Source: Chitinivorax sp. B
Lineage (GTDB): Bacteria; Pseudomonadota; Gammaproteobacteria; Burkholderiales; SCOH01
Assembly: GCF_005503445.1 (NCBI RefSeq)
Contig: NZ_SCOH01000028.1
Span: forward strand, 1-64,000
Length of the DNA stretch: 64,000 nucleotides
Reading direction: 5' to 3'
Positions 26,712 through 35,882 of this stretch are shown here, one piece after another; the first letter of the stretch is position 1, and each line of letters opens with the position of its first letter. Both the position numbers and the translations under genes were made by a program. The notes beneath the pieces were generated by a model that saw only the letters and a list, made by a program, of their open reading frames with translations, did not search any database and had not been told where the DNA came from.

Positions 26712-27944
26712 ATGACCGCAAGTAAACCCGTTCATGCGCCAGTTCTCTTTCCTGTCGTCGACCAATGCCTGATGATTGGCGGCCTACCACTGCCTCGCTT
26801 GACAGCCCGTGTCGGGCAAACACCTTTCTACGCTTATGATCGCCAACTACTGACACAGCGTGTGAAGGATCTGCGGGCAGCATTACCAAGCGGTATCGAA
26901 TTGCATTACGCAATGAAAGCCAACCCCATGCCCGCCGTAGTGCAACATATGGCCAATTTGGTAGACGGGCTGGATGTTGCCTCTGGCCGGGAATTGCGAA
27001 TAGCGCTGGATACCGGTATGAATCCTGGCAACATCAGCTTTGCTGGTCCTGGCAAAGGGGAAGGTGAACTGTCGCAAGCCATCGCCGCCGGAATTGTGAT
27101 CAATCTGGAATCCGAAACCGAGCTGGAACACGTTGCCAACCTGGGTAGTGTCTTAGGAATTAAGCCCAAGGTCGCCGTACGCGTCAATCCGGATTTCGAA
27201 TTGAAATCCTCCGGGATGAGAATGGGAGGTGGTCCGAAGCAGTTCGGGATTGATGCAGAGCGGGTACCGACTACACTCAAGCGCATAGGCGAATTGGAGC
27301 TGGATTTTGAAGGCTTTCATATCTTCAGCGGCTCACAAAACCTGAAATCCGAATCAATTGTCGAGGCACATAACCTCACTTTTGAATTAGCACTACGCTT
27401 AGCTGAGCACGCACCGTCACCATTGAAAGCACTGAATATTGGTGGTGGCTTTGGTATTCCCTATTTTCCTGGCGAAGGCAGGCTAGACCTTTCCCCCATT
27501 GCAGACAATCTCGCAGTCAAGTTACCGGACATCAAGGCCCAACTATCCGGAACAGCGATTGTCATCGAGTTGGGACGCCATCTGGTTGGTGAAGCCGGGA
27601 TCTATGTATGCAAAATCATCGACAAGAAAATTTCCCGCGGTCACACCTATCTGGTTACAGACGGAGGCCTGCACCATCATCTATCGGCTTCTGGTAATTT
27701 TGGTCAGGTAATCCGCAAGAACTATCCTGTCACCATCGGCAATCGGGTCGGTAGCCCACACACCGAGCTTGTATCAATAGTTGGCCCATTATGTACGCCA
27801 CTGGATCTGCTGGGAGACAAGATGGAACTCCCAGCGGCTGAGATAGGTGACTTGGTAGTCGTGTTTCAATCTGGCGCTTACGGCTACACGGCAAGTCCAA
27901 CCCGTTTCCTGAGCCATGCCGAACCGGTTGAGGTTCTCATATGA
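26712..27944 (+). CDS. PLP-dependent decarboxylase, exosortase A system-associated
   Basis: 410 residues, a fold-III (alanine-racemase-like) decarboxylase related to diaminopimelate and ornithine decarboxylases. PLP-binding Lys69 lies in HYAMKANP. The pattern continues with GFHIFSGSQ, the glycine-rich phosphate-binding LNIGGGFGIPYF, the family's second-substrate segment around VSIVGPLCTPLD (Cys at the decarboxylase position), and the final FQSGAYGYTASPTRFLSH. It probably decarboxylates an amino acid, or its ACP-bound form, to an amine. It is downstream of the AMP ligase as in other exosortase A loci and overlaps the next gene by ATGA. Confidence 0.9.
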   Translation: MTASKPVHAPVLFPVVDQCLMIGGLPLPRLTARVGQTPFYAYDRQLLTQRVKDLRAALPSGIELHYAMKANPMPAVVQHMANLVDGLDVASGRELRIALDTGMNPGNISFAGPGKGEGELSQAIAAGIVINLESETELEHVANLGSVLGIKPKVAVRVNPDFELKSSGMRMGGGPKQFGIDAERVPTTLKRIGELELDFEGFHIFSGSQNLKSESIVEAHNLTFELALRLAEHAPSPLKALNIGGGFGIPYFPGEGRLDLSPIADNLAVKLPDIKAQLSGTAIVIELGRHLVGEAGIYVCKIIDKKISRGHTYLVTDGGLHHHLSASGNFGQVIRKNYPVTIGNRVGSPHTELVSIVGPLCTPLDLLGDKMELPAAEIGDLVVVFQSGAYGYTASPTRFLSHAEPVEVLI

Positions 27945-29137
27945 CGGCACTGGCCGGTCAACAAGTCGAGTTTATCCGGCTAGACCCGTTTCGCGATTAC
28001 CCCGCGCCACGGTTACCTGTTTTGCCAATACTCGACTCTGCTGATTTTGGCCAGTCTGGTGGCGAAGCCAGCCCTTTTCTGTCTAATCGCGCGCTTTTTC
28101 TGAATGCAGGTCGCTCGGCACTACAATCGATCGCATCCCACCTGCCCAATGCCGGTGATGTACTGATCCCAGCCTACCATTGCCCGACGATGGTTACACC
28201 CATTTATGCAGCGGGAAGACAAGTCAGGTTTTATAAGGTCGATGCGCTATTGCAGCCTGACCTGACGGACATCGAGACACAACTGGCCAGTGGCAATGTA
28301 GCCGCCGTACTAGTACCGCATTTTTTTGGCTTTCCCCAACCACAGTTGCACGCTATTGCTGAACGCACCCATCAAGCCCAGGCTTGGCTGATTGAAGACT
28401 GTGCTCATGCCTTTTTCGGACAATGGAATGGCACAGCATTGGGCTTGACCGGTGATTATGCCATCGCCAGTACCCGCAAGTTCTTTCCCGGCCGGGATGG
28501 TGGCGTTTTACTCATCAACACGGGGCCTGCATTCAATGTCACATTGCCCCACCCACGCTGGCATGAGGAATTACGGTCAGTGTACGACTTGCTTCAGCAA
28601 TCGGTGGAAAGTGGTCGCATAAACTGGCTACGTTGGGCAATCCGGCCTCGTACGGATCAAGCCAGTCCAGGCGTTTACCTGCCAATGCAGTCTTTACCTC
28701 CTCAAACCATTCAAATCAATCCGAAGGCTGGCATGCCGGTACGACATGGTCTGCGTAGTTCACGCTGGATCATGCATCACCAACAATGTGACCACATTGT
28801 GCAACGGCGACGACAGCTTTATATCCGTTGGCTGGAACGCACCAGCAAGCTGACCGCTGCCCGTCCTTTGTTTGATATGCTTCCCGATCTGGTTGTGCCA
28901 TACATGTTCCCACTTTTGTTGGCCGAGCCCGAACGACATTTTGCACCATTGAAACAGGCCAGGTTGCCAATCTGGCGATGGGATGAACTAGCCTCATCTA
29001 CCTGTCAAATCAGCCAACATTATGGCATCGCCTTACTGCAATTGCCTTGCCATCAATCCATCACAGATGCCGATCTGGATTGGATGGCAGACCAACTGTG
29101 CCACGTTTTGAAATCTCCCAAAGGCACCCCCCAATGA
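27941..29137 (+). CDS. DegT/DnrJ/EryC1/StrS-like PLP enzyme
   Basis: 398 residues of the fold-I sugar-aminotransferase type. The N-terminal half has LNAGRSALQSIASHL and ILIPAYHCPTMV-like segments (here DVLIPAYHCPTM). EDCAHAFFG carries the cofactor-binding Asp, and Lys180 in STRKFFPGRDGG is the predicted Schiff-base lysine. The C-terminal half is shorter and less conserved than in StrS enzymes. It could aminate a keto sugar or act on a different carbonyl. It is translationally coupled to the decarboxylase (ATGA) and to the following acyltransferase (ATGA). Exact reaction unknown. Confidence 0.78.
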   Translation: MTALAGQQVEFIRLDPFRDYPAPRLPVLPILDSADFGQSGGEASPFLSNRALFLNAGRSALQSIASHLPNAGDVLIPAYHCPTMVTPIYAAGRQVRFYKVDALLQPDLTDIETQLASGNVAAVLVPHFFGFPQPQLHAIAERTHQAQAWLIEDCAHAFFGQWNGTALGLTGDYAIASTRKFFPGRDGGVLLINTGPAFNVTLPHPRWHEELRSVYDLLQQSVESGRINWLRWAIRPRTDQASPGVYLPMQSLPPQTIQINPKAGMPVRHGLRSSRWIMHHQQCDHIVQRRRQLYIRWLERTSKLTAARPLFDMLPDLVVPYMFPLLLAEPERHFAPLKQARLPIWRWDELASSTCQISQHYGIALLQLPCHQSITDADLDWMADQLCHVLKSPKGTPQ

Positions 29138-30207
29138 CCAACGATTGGTTGATCGAATCTGCAATTGCTGAATTTGACCGCTACCAGGCGCAGTGGGATG
29201 ACTGGAACCGACAGCTATACAACGACCACCCCATGTTTTCGAGCCGGTTCATTGGTTATTTACTAAATCATTATGGTGACGAGAAAACCGCGTTAGTCGT
29301 ACATCGGCCGAGTGGTGGCATGTTTCTTACCCAACCCTATCGCGCACAAGGTTGGGCCAGTTTTCTACCCTCCCAATTGCAAGCATCGCCGATCATGTTG
29401 AATGCAACAGCTTACACGGCAAAAATGCACCTTTTCAAAGCGTTACCAGGCTTCCCTATCTTTATCGACTGGCTGGCACAAGACCCGATGTTCAGCCCCT
29501 GTCCGACCGAACCCAACAACATTGAGAGCCGTCAACTTGCCGCAACAACCATGGCTATCACCCTGCATGGCAATTTTGAGCAATACTGGCAAGCACGCCC
29601 GAAAAAGCTGCGTAGCAATATCAAACGTTATCTGCATCGTATTGATGGGACGGGTGAAACAATCAGTTTACGAATTCACAGCATGCCTGCTGCCATGCAA
29701 ACAAGTCTGAATTGTTATAGCGATCTTGAATCAAAAGGCTGGAAGGGGCAGGCAGGTACAGCCATTACGTCGGGTAGCCAACAGTGGCGATTCTATCTAG
29801 ACGTGATGCAAAACAATGCAGAACGTGGTGAAGCACTTGTTTACGAATTATTACTGGGTAACCGAGTAGTCGCTTCTCGGCTGGCGATTTGCGCCAATGG
29901 CATGCTGATCATGTTGAAAACCACTTATGACGAACAACTCAAAGATCTGGCTGTTGGTCGCATCCTGCTTTACACCCTGCTTGAGCATGAGTTTCAGCAA
30001 GGCCGTTTTCAACGTATCGAATTTTATACCAATGCCACCGCAGATCAGTTGGAATGGGCGACCGAAACACGCCAGATCGATCACGTCACCCTGTATCGAT
30101 CCCCCCTTTACGCCAGCGGAATGACGGTAATCAGAAACCTACGCGATTTGACGCGACGTATTGGTAAAACGTCAACTGAAACGGCGTCCGACAATAACAA
30201 ACACTAA
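29134..30207 (+). CDS. second GNAT/FemAB-like acyltransferase (BioF2-like)
   Basis: About 357 residues. The layout is as in the gene at 23837: an N-terminal GNAT half, a basic segment (RPKKLRSNIKRYLHRI), and a C-terminal half with ALVYELLLGNRVVASRLAICANG and RIEFYTNATADQLEWATETRQI. The ATG at 29134 overlaps the previous stop (ATGA); an earlier in-frame start would lie inside that gene. Sequence similarity to the other copy is low, so they probably have different substrates. It likely transfers an acyl or aminoacyl group onto a sugar amine of the polysaccharide precursor. Confidence 0.75.
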   Translation: MTNDWLIESAIAEFDRYQAQWDDWNRQLYNDHPMFSSRFIGYLLNHYGDEKTALVVHRPSGGMFLTQPYRAQGWASFLPSQLQASPIMLNATAYTAKMHLFKALPGFPIFIDWLAQDPMFSPCPTEPNNIESRQLAATTMAITLHGNFEQYWQARPKKLRSNIKRYLHRIDGTGETISLRIHSMPAAMQTSLNCYSDLESKGWKGQAGTAITSGSQQWRFYLDVMQNNAERGEALVYELLLGNRVVASRLAICANGMLIMLKTTYDEQLKDLAVGRILLYTLLEHEFQQGRFQRIEFYTNATADQLEWATETRQIDHVTLYRSPLYASGMTVIRNLRDLTRRIGKTSTETASDNNKH

Positions 30208-30271
30208 TGCAACATGGTCCCGTTACCGTGTTTGCTGAGCCAAATTGAGCAATTAACTGTTAGAGGAAACT

Positions 30272-32107
30272 ATGACCGGACTTTGCGGCTGGATTGGCCA
30301 CGCCACGACCGAGCCCGAATCAACACTGGCCCGCATGGTAGGACGTTTATCACCCTTCCCTGGTGCCAAACCTACTAATTGGTCGACCAGCGATTGTGGC
30401 TTGGGTGCCACTGGGTTGAAAGCTACCCCGCAAATCGCCCACCAAGGCAATCTGCATGCAGTGGTCATCGGCCGCCCGCGCATCACTGATTCGCACCTAC
30501 ATGCCTTTGCAGCGCAGAACAATCATGCCGAAGCACTGATTCAAGGCTATCGCAAAGAAGGGCATACCGTGCTTCGCCACTTTGCTGATAGCTTTGCCAT
30601 TGCATTGATCGATACCGACAAACAAGCTGCTCTTCTGGCGGTTGATCGTTTTGGTTCGGTCCCGCTAGGCTTTACCGAAAGTGCTAACGGGCTGATTTTT
30701 GGTAGCAGTCTTTGGTCGCTGAATGCGCATCCGGCGGCACAACAAGGTATTGATCCTCAGGCAATCTATCACTACCTGTATTTCCATATGATCCCGGGCC
30801 CGGAAACCATCTATCGTGACCAGTTCCGCCTGGAACCCGGCGAAAGCCTGATATGGCACGCAGGTAAAAGCACACGACAGCGGTACTGGGAACCAGTGTT
30901 TGTGGAAAATGGCACCCAGTCATTTGTTGAACAAAAAGAGGCCTTCACTGCATTGGTACGAGAAAGCGTACGCGAAGCCTCAATGGGGGCAGATACTGGT
31001 TGTTTCTTGTCTGGTGGTACAGATAGCTCAACCATTGCCGGTATGTTGACTACAGTCTCTGGACGCCCTGCCCGTACTTACTCCATTGGGTTTGAAGCCG
31101 AAGGCTACGACGAAATGGAGTTTGCCCGCATTGCTGTCAAGCACTTTGGTACACGCCATACCGAGTACTATGTCACCCCAGATGACGTGGTCAACGCCAT
31201 TCCAAGAATTGCGGCTGCTTCTGATCAGCCCTTTGGCAATTCATCGGTCGTCCCAGGCTTCTATTGCGCCCAATTGGCACACCGGGATGGCGTAGAGCGA
31301 ATGCTGGGCGGTGATGGCGGTGATGAACTATTTGGCGGCAATGCTCGCTATGCCAAACAGCACATCTTCGAGGTATATGGCCGCATCCCAAGATCCGTCA
31401 AAAAATCACTGATCGAACCGCTCGCCTTCAACCTGCCCTCTGCCTTGCCATTGATCGGCAAAGCCCGCAGCTATATCCAACAGGCCAACACCCCCATGCC
31501 CGCCCGGCTGGAAACCTACAACTTGCTAGAACGGTTTGGAGCGGCAAATATCCTGACCCGGGACTTTCTGGCACAGATCAACGTCAATGGTCCCAGCATT
31601 CATCAGCAAAAAACCTGGGATGCCATTCGAGCCAAAGAATTGATCAATCAAATGCTAGGGCTCGATTTCAAATACACACTGGCCGACAATGATCTAGTCA
31701 AGGTCAACCTCGCTTGCGAACTGGCAGGTGTTGAAATCGCCTATCCGCTATTGCACGATAAATTGACCCAGTTCTCACTCAGCCTTGACCCGAGTTGGAA
31801 GTTGAAAGGTCAGCAACTTCGCTGGTTCTTCAAAGAAGCCTTACGCGACTTTCTGCCACCCGAGATCATCACCAAAGAGAAACACGGCTTCGGCCTGCCA
31901 TTCGGCCCCTGGCTGACCAAGCATGTTGGTCTGCAAACCCTGGTGAACGACAGCTTAGCTGATCTCAAACGACACAACCTGATCCGTCCAGAGTTTATTG
32001 ACGAGGTGATGAGCAAAGTCAAAGAACACCCAGGCTATTATGGAACAATGGTATGGATATTGATGATGCTGTCGTTGTGGCTGAAAGAGGCGAAGCAGGC
32101 GATTTGA
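30272..32107 (+). CDS. asparagine synthase-like amidotransferase, paralogue with internal Cys5
   Basis: 611 residues. The N-terminal class II glutaminase-like domain (1-190) precedes an asparagine synthase domain with the PP-loop SGGTDSSTIAG (about 248-258) and RMLGGDGGDELFGG. The protein begins MTGLCGWIG, so the nucleophile cysteine is residue 5 rather than 2; either four residues are removed or glutaminase activity is altered. The start is firm: AGAGGAA just upstream and no other start codon adjoins the Cys codon. It is last in the rightward operon, and differs from the amidotransferase at 43132 (residue 2 Cys). Product amide unknown. Confidence 0.83.
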   Translation: MTGLCGWIGHATTEPESTLARMVGRLSPFPGAKPTNWSTSDCGLGATGLKATPQIAHQGNLHAVVIGRPRITDSHLHAFAAQNNHAEALIQGYRKEGHTVLRHFADSFAIALIDTDKQAALLAVDRFGSVPLGFTESANGLIFGSSLWSLNAHPAAQQGIDPQAIYHYLYFHMIPGPETIYRDQFRLEPGESLIWHAGKSTRQRYWEPVFVENGTQSFVEQKEAFTALVRESVREASMGADTGCFLSGGTDSSTIAGMLTTVSGRPARTYSIGFEAEGYDEMEFARIAVKHFGTRHTEYYVTPDDVVNAIPRIAAASDQPFGNSSVVPGFYCAQLAHRDGVERMLGGDGGDELFGGNARYAKQHIFEVYGRIPRSVKKSLIEPLAFNLPSALPLIGKARSYIQQANTPMPARLETYNLLERFGAANILTRDFLAQINVNGPSIHQQKTWDAIRAKELINQMLGLDFKYTLADNDLVKVNLACELAGVEIAYPLLHDKLTQFSLSLDPSWKLKGQQLRWFFKEALRDFLPPEIITKEKHGFGLPFGPWLTKHVGLQTLVNDSLADLKRHNLIRPEFIDEVMSKVKEHPGYYGTMVWILMMLSLWLKEAKQAI

Positions 32108-32110
32108 CAC

Positions 32111-32153
32111 CGTGTTGAAACACGTTATTCAGCCACTGGTAGGTGGCTGAATA
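32111..32153. terminator. two hairpins between convergent operons
   Basis: A first hairpin has stem CGTGT (32111-32115) and ACACG (32120-32124). The second is a perfect 11-bp stem TATTCAGCCAC (32126-32136) with GTGGCTGAATA (32143-32153) and a 6-base loop. They lie between the stop of the rightward operon (32107) and the stop of the long leftward operon (32205), so they may act as a bidirectional terminator. No long T-run is present. Confidence 0.65.
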
Positions 32154-32204
32154 GTCAAGCAAGGGTATAATACTGCATATAAGTACACCACTCTGATTTA
32201 TGAC

Positions 32205-33164
32205 TCAGACCATGTCATGCCCAATACGCCGGTAATTGGCTGCCAATCTCATCTGAAAACGGAATGGCGATTGGTCCCAAGGTGTGAACCGTGGTAGCTG
32301 GAATTGATCTCCACCCGTGCGAGCGCAACCCCACGCAGTCGAGACTGCAGCACTAAAGCCCAGCTCTTGGGCCAATTCCACGTGCTCACGTTTATAATCT
32401 CGATCTGGTTTGCCATTTGGGTAGGCAAACAACTGCGGTTTATAACCAACCAACGCTTCAATTTCATCTCGGCCATCTGCCATTTCCTTACGAGCCTGCT
32501 CACGATCCAACGTGGCAAGAATCGGATGCAAGCGGGTATGACCACCAATTTCGATGCCTGATGCAGCCAGCGCCCTTAGTTGTTGTGAACTCATCATTTG
32601 ATCTGTTGGCAGGGTTACCTGCATGTGACTGACAATCTCGTTGACCTTGTCTTCGCGTGCAGTCCATTCCAGATACTTTAGCTGGCCAAGCAAATGCTGA
32701 ATCACGGCTGTACGGCTACCAGCATCGGAAACCATATGAACGCCCAGGCCAAGGGACTGCAAATCCACCGGGCCGATAGAAACGGTCCGGATACAATGGA
32801 TCACCCGTTCGTTCCACATCATGCCGCCATCCAGATAGCCAGTAGCGACAAATACGGTGGCTGGCAAGCCATGTCGTTGCAACAACGGTAATGCCAAGGT
32901 GTAATTGTCAGCATAACCATCATCAAATGTAATCGCTGCTGCGGCTGGCGGTAGGCTATGCTTTTCAAGTCGATCAATTGCCTCAGAAAGTGGCAAGACA
33001 TTGAATTCACGCGCCAACAGGGAAAGTTGCCATTCAAACTGTGTCTGAGTGAGTTCGTTTGGAAACAATGGATCCAAATCCGCCAGGACGCGGTGATAAA
33101 TCAGAATTGTCAGGCCATTGTTCAACCCACGTCCGCCCACCAGTTTGGTCAACATGCTGGTCAT
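32205..33164 (-). CDS. polysaccharide deacetylase family protein
   Basis: 319 residues of the NodB-homology CE4 type. Residues ~75-290 carry the TFDDGYADN motif (metal-binding Asp pair), GGHTRLHP (metal-binding His pair) and LFAYPNGKPDRDY. The N-terminus LTILIYHRVL is typical of extracellular-polysaccharide CE4 proteins. No signal peptide is visible. It is the second CE4 gene of the locus (the other is at 50076) and the last gene of the long operon; its start overlaps the upstream stop (ATGA). It probably removes N-acetyl groups from the glycan. Confidence 0.88.
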   Translation of the reverse strand: MTSMLTKLVGGRGLNNGLTILIYHRVLADLDPLFPNELTQTQFEWQLSLLAREFNVLPLSEAIDRLEKHSLPPAAAAITFDDGYADNYTLALPLLQRHGLPATVFVATGYLDGGMMWNERVIHCIRTVSIGPVDLQSLGLGVHMVSDAGSRTAVIQHLLGQLKYLEWTAREDKVNEIVSHMQVTLPTDQMMSSQQLRALAASGIEIGGHTRLHPILATLDREQARKEMADGRDEIEALVGYKPQLFAYPNGKPDRDYKREHVELAQELGFSAAVSTAWGCARTGGDQFQLPRFTPWDQSPFRFQMRLAANYRRIGHDMV

Positions 33165-34480
33165 AAGGTTTTTCTTTCAGAAGTCGCAGCCATTCCACGA
33201 ACAGGTCTTGTTCCATTTCCCATTTGCATGGCCACTGGACTGGCAGTTTGCTGGCCTCTCAACCATCGGTCCATCGTACTCATGATAATCAATAGATAGT
33301 AAGGCAGGTCAAAATAAGCCAAGCTGAGGAAAGCCCCCCCTACGGCAAACCCAGCGATGCTCACCTGACTCATCCGACAAAATAGTGAGATCCAGCGAAG
33401 CTCATTTTTGCCGTCAGCTTGCTTGATCAAGCGTGTTGCCAGACGCCAGGTCATGAACCCTACCAATATATAGAGAAACAAGCCAATGAAGCCATGCTCA
33501 CCCAATATTTGGAAATAGATACTATGGGCCGCATGGACTTTCTCCGGATCAGGCGCATAACGAGCAAAGATATTACCGTCATAAATCTGAAACCCACCAC
33601 CAAAGAAATTATCCTTTGCCAAGTTATAAGCCATCTGCCAAGCATTGATTCGTCCCATGGCCGAAGCATCATCCTGATAGGTTTCGATCGTGGCCATCCG
33701 ATCATGCCATTTTTCCGGCATGAAGAAGTACAGCAATGGTGATAACAGTACGATAATGAAGCCATTGAGCAACTTACGCGGACTTTTCAGCCAAAGGAAT
33801 AGGGTCATTGCAGCAATTGCAAGCAACGCGCCACGTGAGTGAGTACCCAATGCGGCGGCAGCACTACCGGCAATGCAGGCCAGCAATGCCCAACGAATAC
33901 GCTTGTCAGTGACCTGCTCATGTAGGTAATACATCAGCGGAATCACCACGATAAAAGCCAAGCCGATTTCGTTATTTCCCTCGATAAATGAACCAGCTGG
34001 GCCCCACACTCGGTTTTCACCACCCTGCAATACGGTGAACAAGCCCCCTTTTAAACCCAACAAACCAATCGACAATGCCACCACCCAGGTTAGTACCTGA
34101 ATCTGTCGTTTCTCGATAATCAACATGCTGGTGACAAATAACATCAGCATGATCTTCATCACCTTATCCCACATACCATAGACTTGTTCGAGATTGAAGG
34201 AAAAAGGCAAGGTGATATTGAGCCACAACACAAATAGACCCAACGCAATCATCGCACCATTTTTTGGAGGGGCTTTGACATCCTTCAGCTTGAACACGAA
34301 GGCTAATAATGTCGATCCACCAATAATCATCGCTACCTGAAAGTCATAGGCGAAACCCCAGGTAAAACGATGTGGATTCATCAAACTGATCCAAGCCCAC
34401 AACACTGCGCCAATCCATGGTCGTTTGAAAATAAAGGGTACGGACCCCAGAATGAAGAGAACCAGTACTATGTCACGCAT
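33161..34480 (-). CDS. putative O-glycosylation ligase, exosortase A-associated
   Basis: 439 residues with about ten or more membrane segments and a Wzy/WaaL-like periplasmic loop (about 255-330, including AMGRINAWQMAYNLAKDNFFGGG and the HAAHSIYFQILGEHGFIGL segment). This closely matches the exosortase A-associated O-ligase family, which begins with RDIVLVLFILGSVPFIFKRPWIG. It is thought to transfer lipid-linked glycan to an acceptor at the periplasmic face; biochemical proof for the family is lacking as far as I know. It is coupled to the deacetylase (ATGA). Confidence 0.86.
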   Translation of the reverse strand: MRDIVLVLFILGSVPFIFKRPWIGAVLWAWISLMNPHRFTWGFAYDFQVAMIIGGSTLLAFVFKLKDVKAPPKNGAMIALGLFVLWLNITLPFSFNLEQVYGMWDKVMKIMLMLFVTSMLIIEKRQIQVLTWVVALSIGLLGLKGGLFTVLQGGENRVWGPAGSFIEGNNEIGLAFIVVIPLMYYLHEQVTDKRIRWALLACIAGSAAAALGTHSRGALLAIAAMTLFLWLKSPRKLLNGFIIVLLSPLLYFFMPEKWHDRMATIETYQDDASAMGRINAWQMAYNLAKDNFFGGGFQIYDGNIFARYAPDPEKVHAAHSIYFQILGEHGFIGLFLYILVGFMTWRLATRLIKQADGKNELRWISLFCRMSQVSIAGFAVGGAFLSLAYFDLPYYLLIIMSTMDRWLRGQQTASPVAMQMGNGTRPVRGMAATSERKTL

Positions 34481-34546
34481 AACGACACTCTTGGCGTAAC
34501 GCCACCTGAAAAATAACCAGCCAATCAGTATTCACCAGCCAACAAC

Positions 34547-35881
34547 TCATGATCCGACCATCGGCCGCGATGCTGATTTGGATTGAGGTACCATCTTGAA
34601 ACTGCGGTCCAGCCAGGGTACCAATCGTGGCTGTAACCAGCGTTCCAACCACCAAGCCAAGTAGAGTACCAGCGGCAGCACCAGCAAACCCCAATGAACC
34701 TGAAGTCCCATATGTTCCGTCCATTCCCGCATCCAGATCAGTAGCGGGTAATGAATCAGATAAAGGGCATAAGACACGCTACCGAGCCAATGTAGATGCT
34801 GGATCAACCACTTAGTCATGTATGACCGCCATGCCTGCCCATCACTCATGAGCAACCCTGCCCAGATCAGCAAGAACAGAAAGAGCCGCTGATGGAAAAC
34901 AGTCATGTCATCCGACAGTGTCTTGAACTGAGCCAACCCAAGCACAGCCAATACAGCCACCAACATCATGGCCAATCCACTCCATCGAGCGCGAGCTGTC
35001 AATACAACCTTAGCGCCGGCTGACACGGGATAGGCCAGAATTACAAAAAAAGCAGCTACCCAAAACGGCGTTTCGAAATCCACCAACCTTGACTTGGCGA
35101 TCACCCAGACCACCAACACCGCCAAATATGGAACAAGATAGACCACCATGCGAGGCAACTGTAATATGGCCCCACGTCGCTTGTACTCCGCTATCAGGGC
35201 GCCCAGGCACCATACGTAGTACAGGCTCAATACATTTGAAACATGGCCACACTGCCATGCACCGACCACTACAGCCAACAGGCTGACTACCCCTCCAGCC
35301 CAAATAGTCGTCCAGATTGATCGCCGCTGTGCCACCCACCAGAATACGGGGTAAAGCAGGTAATAAAATATTTCGTATGACAATGACCAGAATGGCGGGT
35401 TGGTCGGTAACACGGTAGCCAGCCGGCCACAAGTCGGACTACGATCCGCCACAAATGTCACTGTGGCTATGACATCCTGCCAACGCAGATCTTGCCAAAG
35501 TACTTGATAATGCGAAATTCCCAACCCTAAACCTAGGCCATACAGTCCAAAGATGCCTAATACCGCCACCAGAAAAATCGGGTAAACACGCCGTAATCTG
35601 AGATAGATATAGCGCCAGACGCCAGACACTTGGTCCAACGGACGGTCCAGGCTGGCATAGTGAATACTGAACCCAGATAACAGGAAAAAGAATAATACCG
35701 CTTCATGCGGATAACCAGATGCCAAATCCACCAACAGTGGCACCGACCCCAGCAGGGAATACTTGTAGCCGAATATTTGAAAGACATGTGCCAACACAAC
35801 ATAACCAGCACAAACACCACGCGCAGCTTCCACTACGTCAATACGGCGCGCAGGTAACAGTGGCAAATTGGCCAGCGTCAC
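34547..35881 (-). CDS. acyltransferase family 3 integral membrane protein
   Basis: About 444 residues, with ten or more hydrophobic segments of the Acyl_transf_3 type. The N-terminal ARGVCAGYVVLAHVFQIFG carries the conserved His, FFLLSGFSIHY is the usual second motif, and a charged loop follows (RLRRVYPIFL). Family members acetylate or succinylate sugars of surface polysaccharides using cytoplasmic acyl-CoA. The start is taken as the GTG at 35881, overlapping the region of the flippase stop, with GAGG eight bases upstream; longer frames run into the flippase gene. It is separated from the O-ligase gene by 66 bases. Confidence 0.84.
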   Translation of the reverse strand: MTLANLPLLPARRIDVVEAARGVCAGYVVLAHVFQIFGYKYSLLGSVPLLVDLASGYPHEAVLFFFLLSGFSIHYASLDRPLDQVSGVWRYIYLRLRRVYPIFLVAVLGIFGLYGLGLGLGISHYQVLWQDLRWQDVIATVTFVADRSPTCGRLATVLPTNPPFWSLSYEIFYYLLYPVFWWVAQRRSIWTTIWAGGVVSLLAVVVGAWQCGHVSNVLSLYYVWCLGALIAEYKRRGAILQLPRMVVYLVPYLAVLVVWVIAKSRLVDFETPFWVAAFFVILAYPVSAGAKVVLTARARWSGLAMMLVAVLAVLGLAQFKTLSDDMTVFHQRLFLFLLIWAGLLMSDGQAWRSYMTKWLIQHLHWLGSVSYALYLIHYPLLIWMREWTEHMGLQVHWGLLVLPLVLYLAWWLERWLQPRLVPWLDRSFKMVPQSKSASRPMVGS

Positions 35882-35882
35882 C

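Noticed and set aside
34473-34724. An 83-codon minus-strand frame with a glycine-rich hydrophobic stretch at the end of the acyltransferase-3 gene
   Set aside because: It overlaps the coding end of the acyltransferase gene in another frame and has no supported start. The glycine-rich stretch looks like chance.
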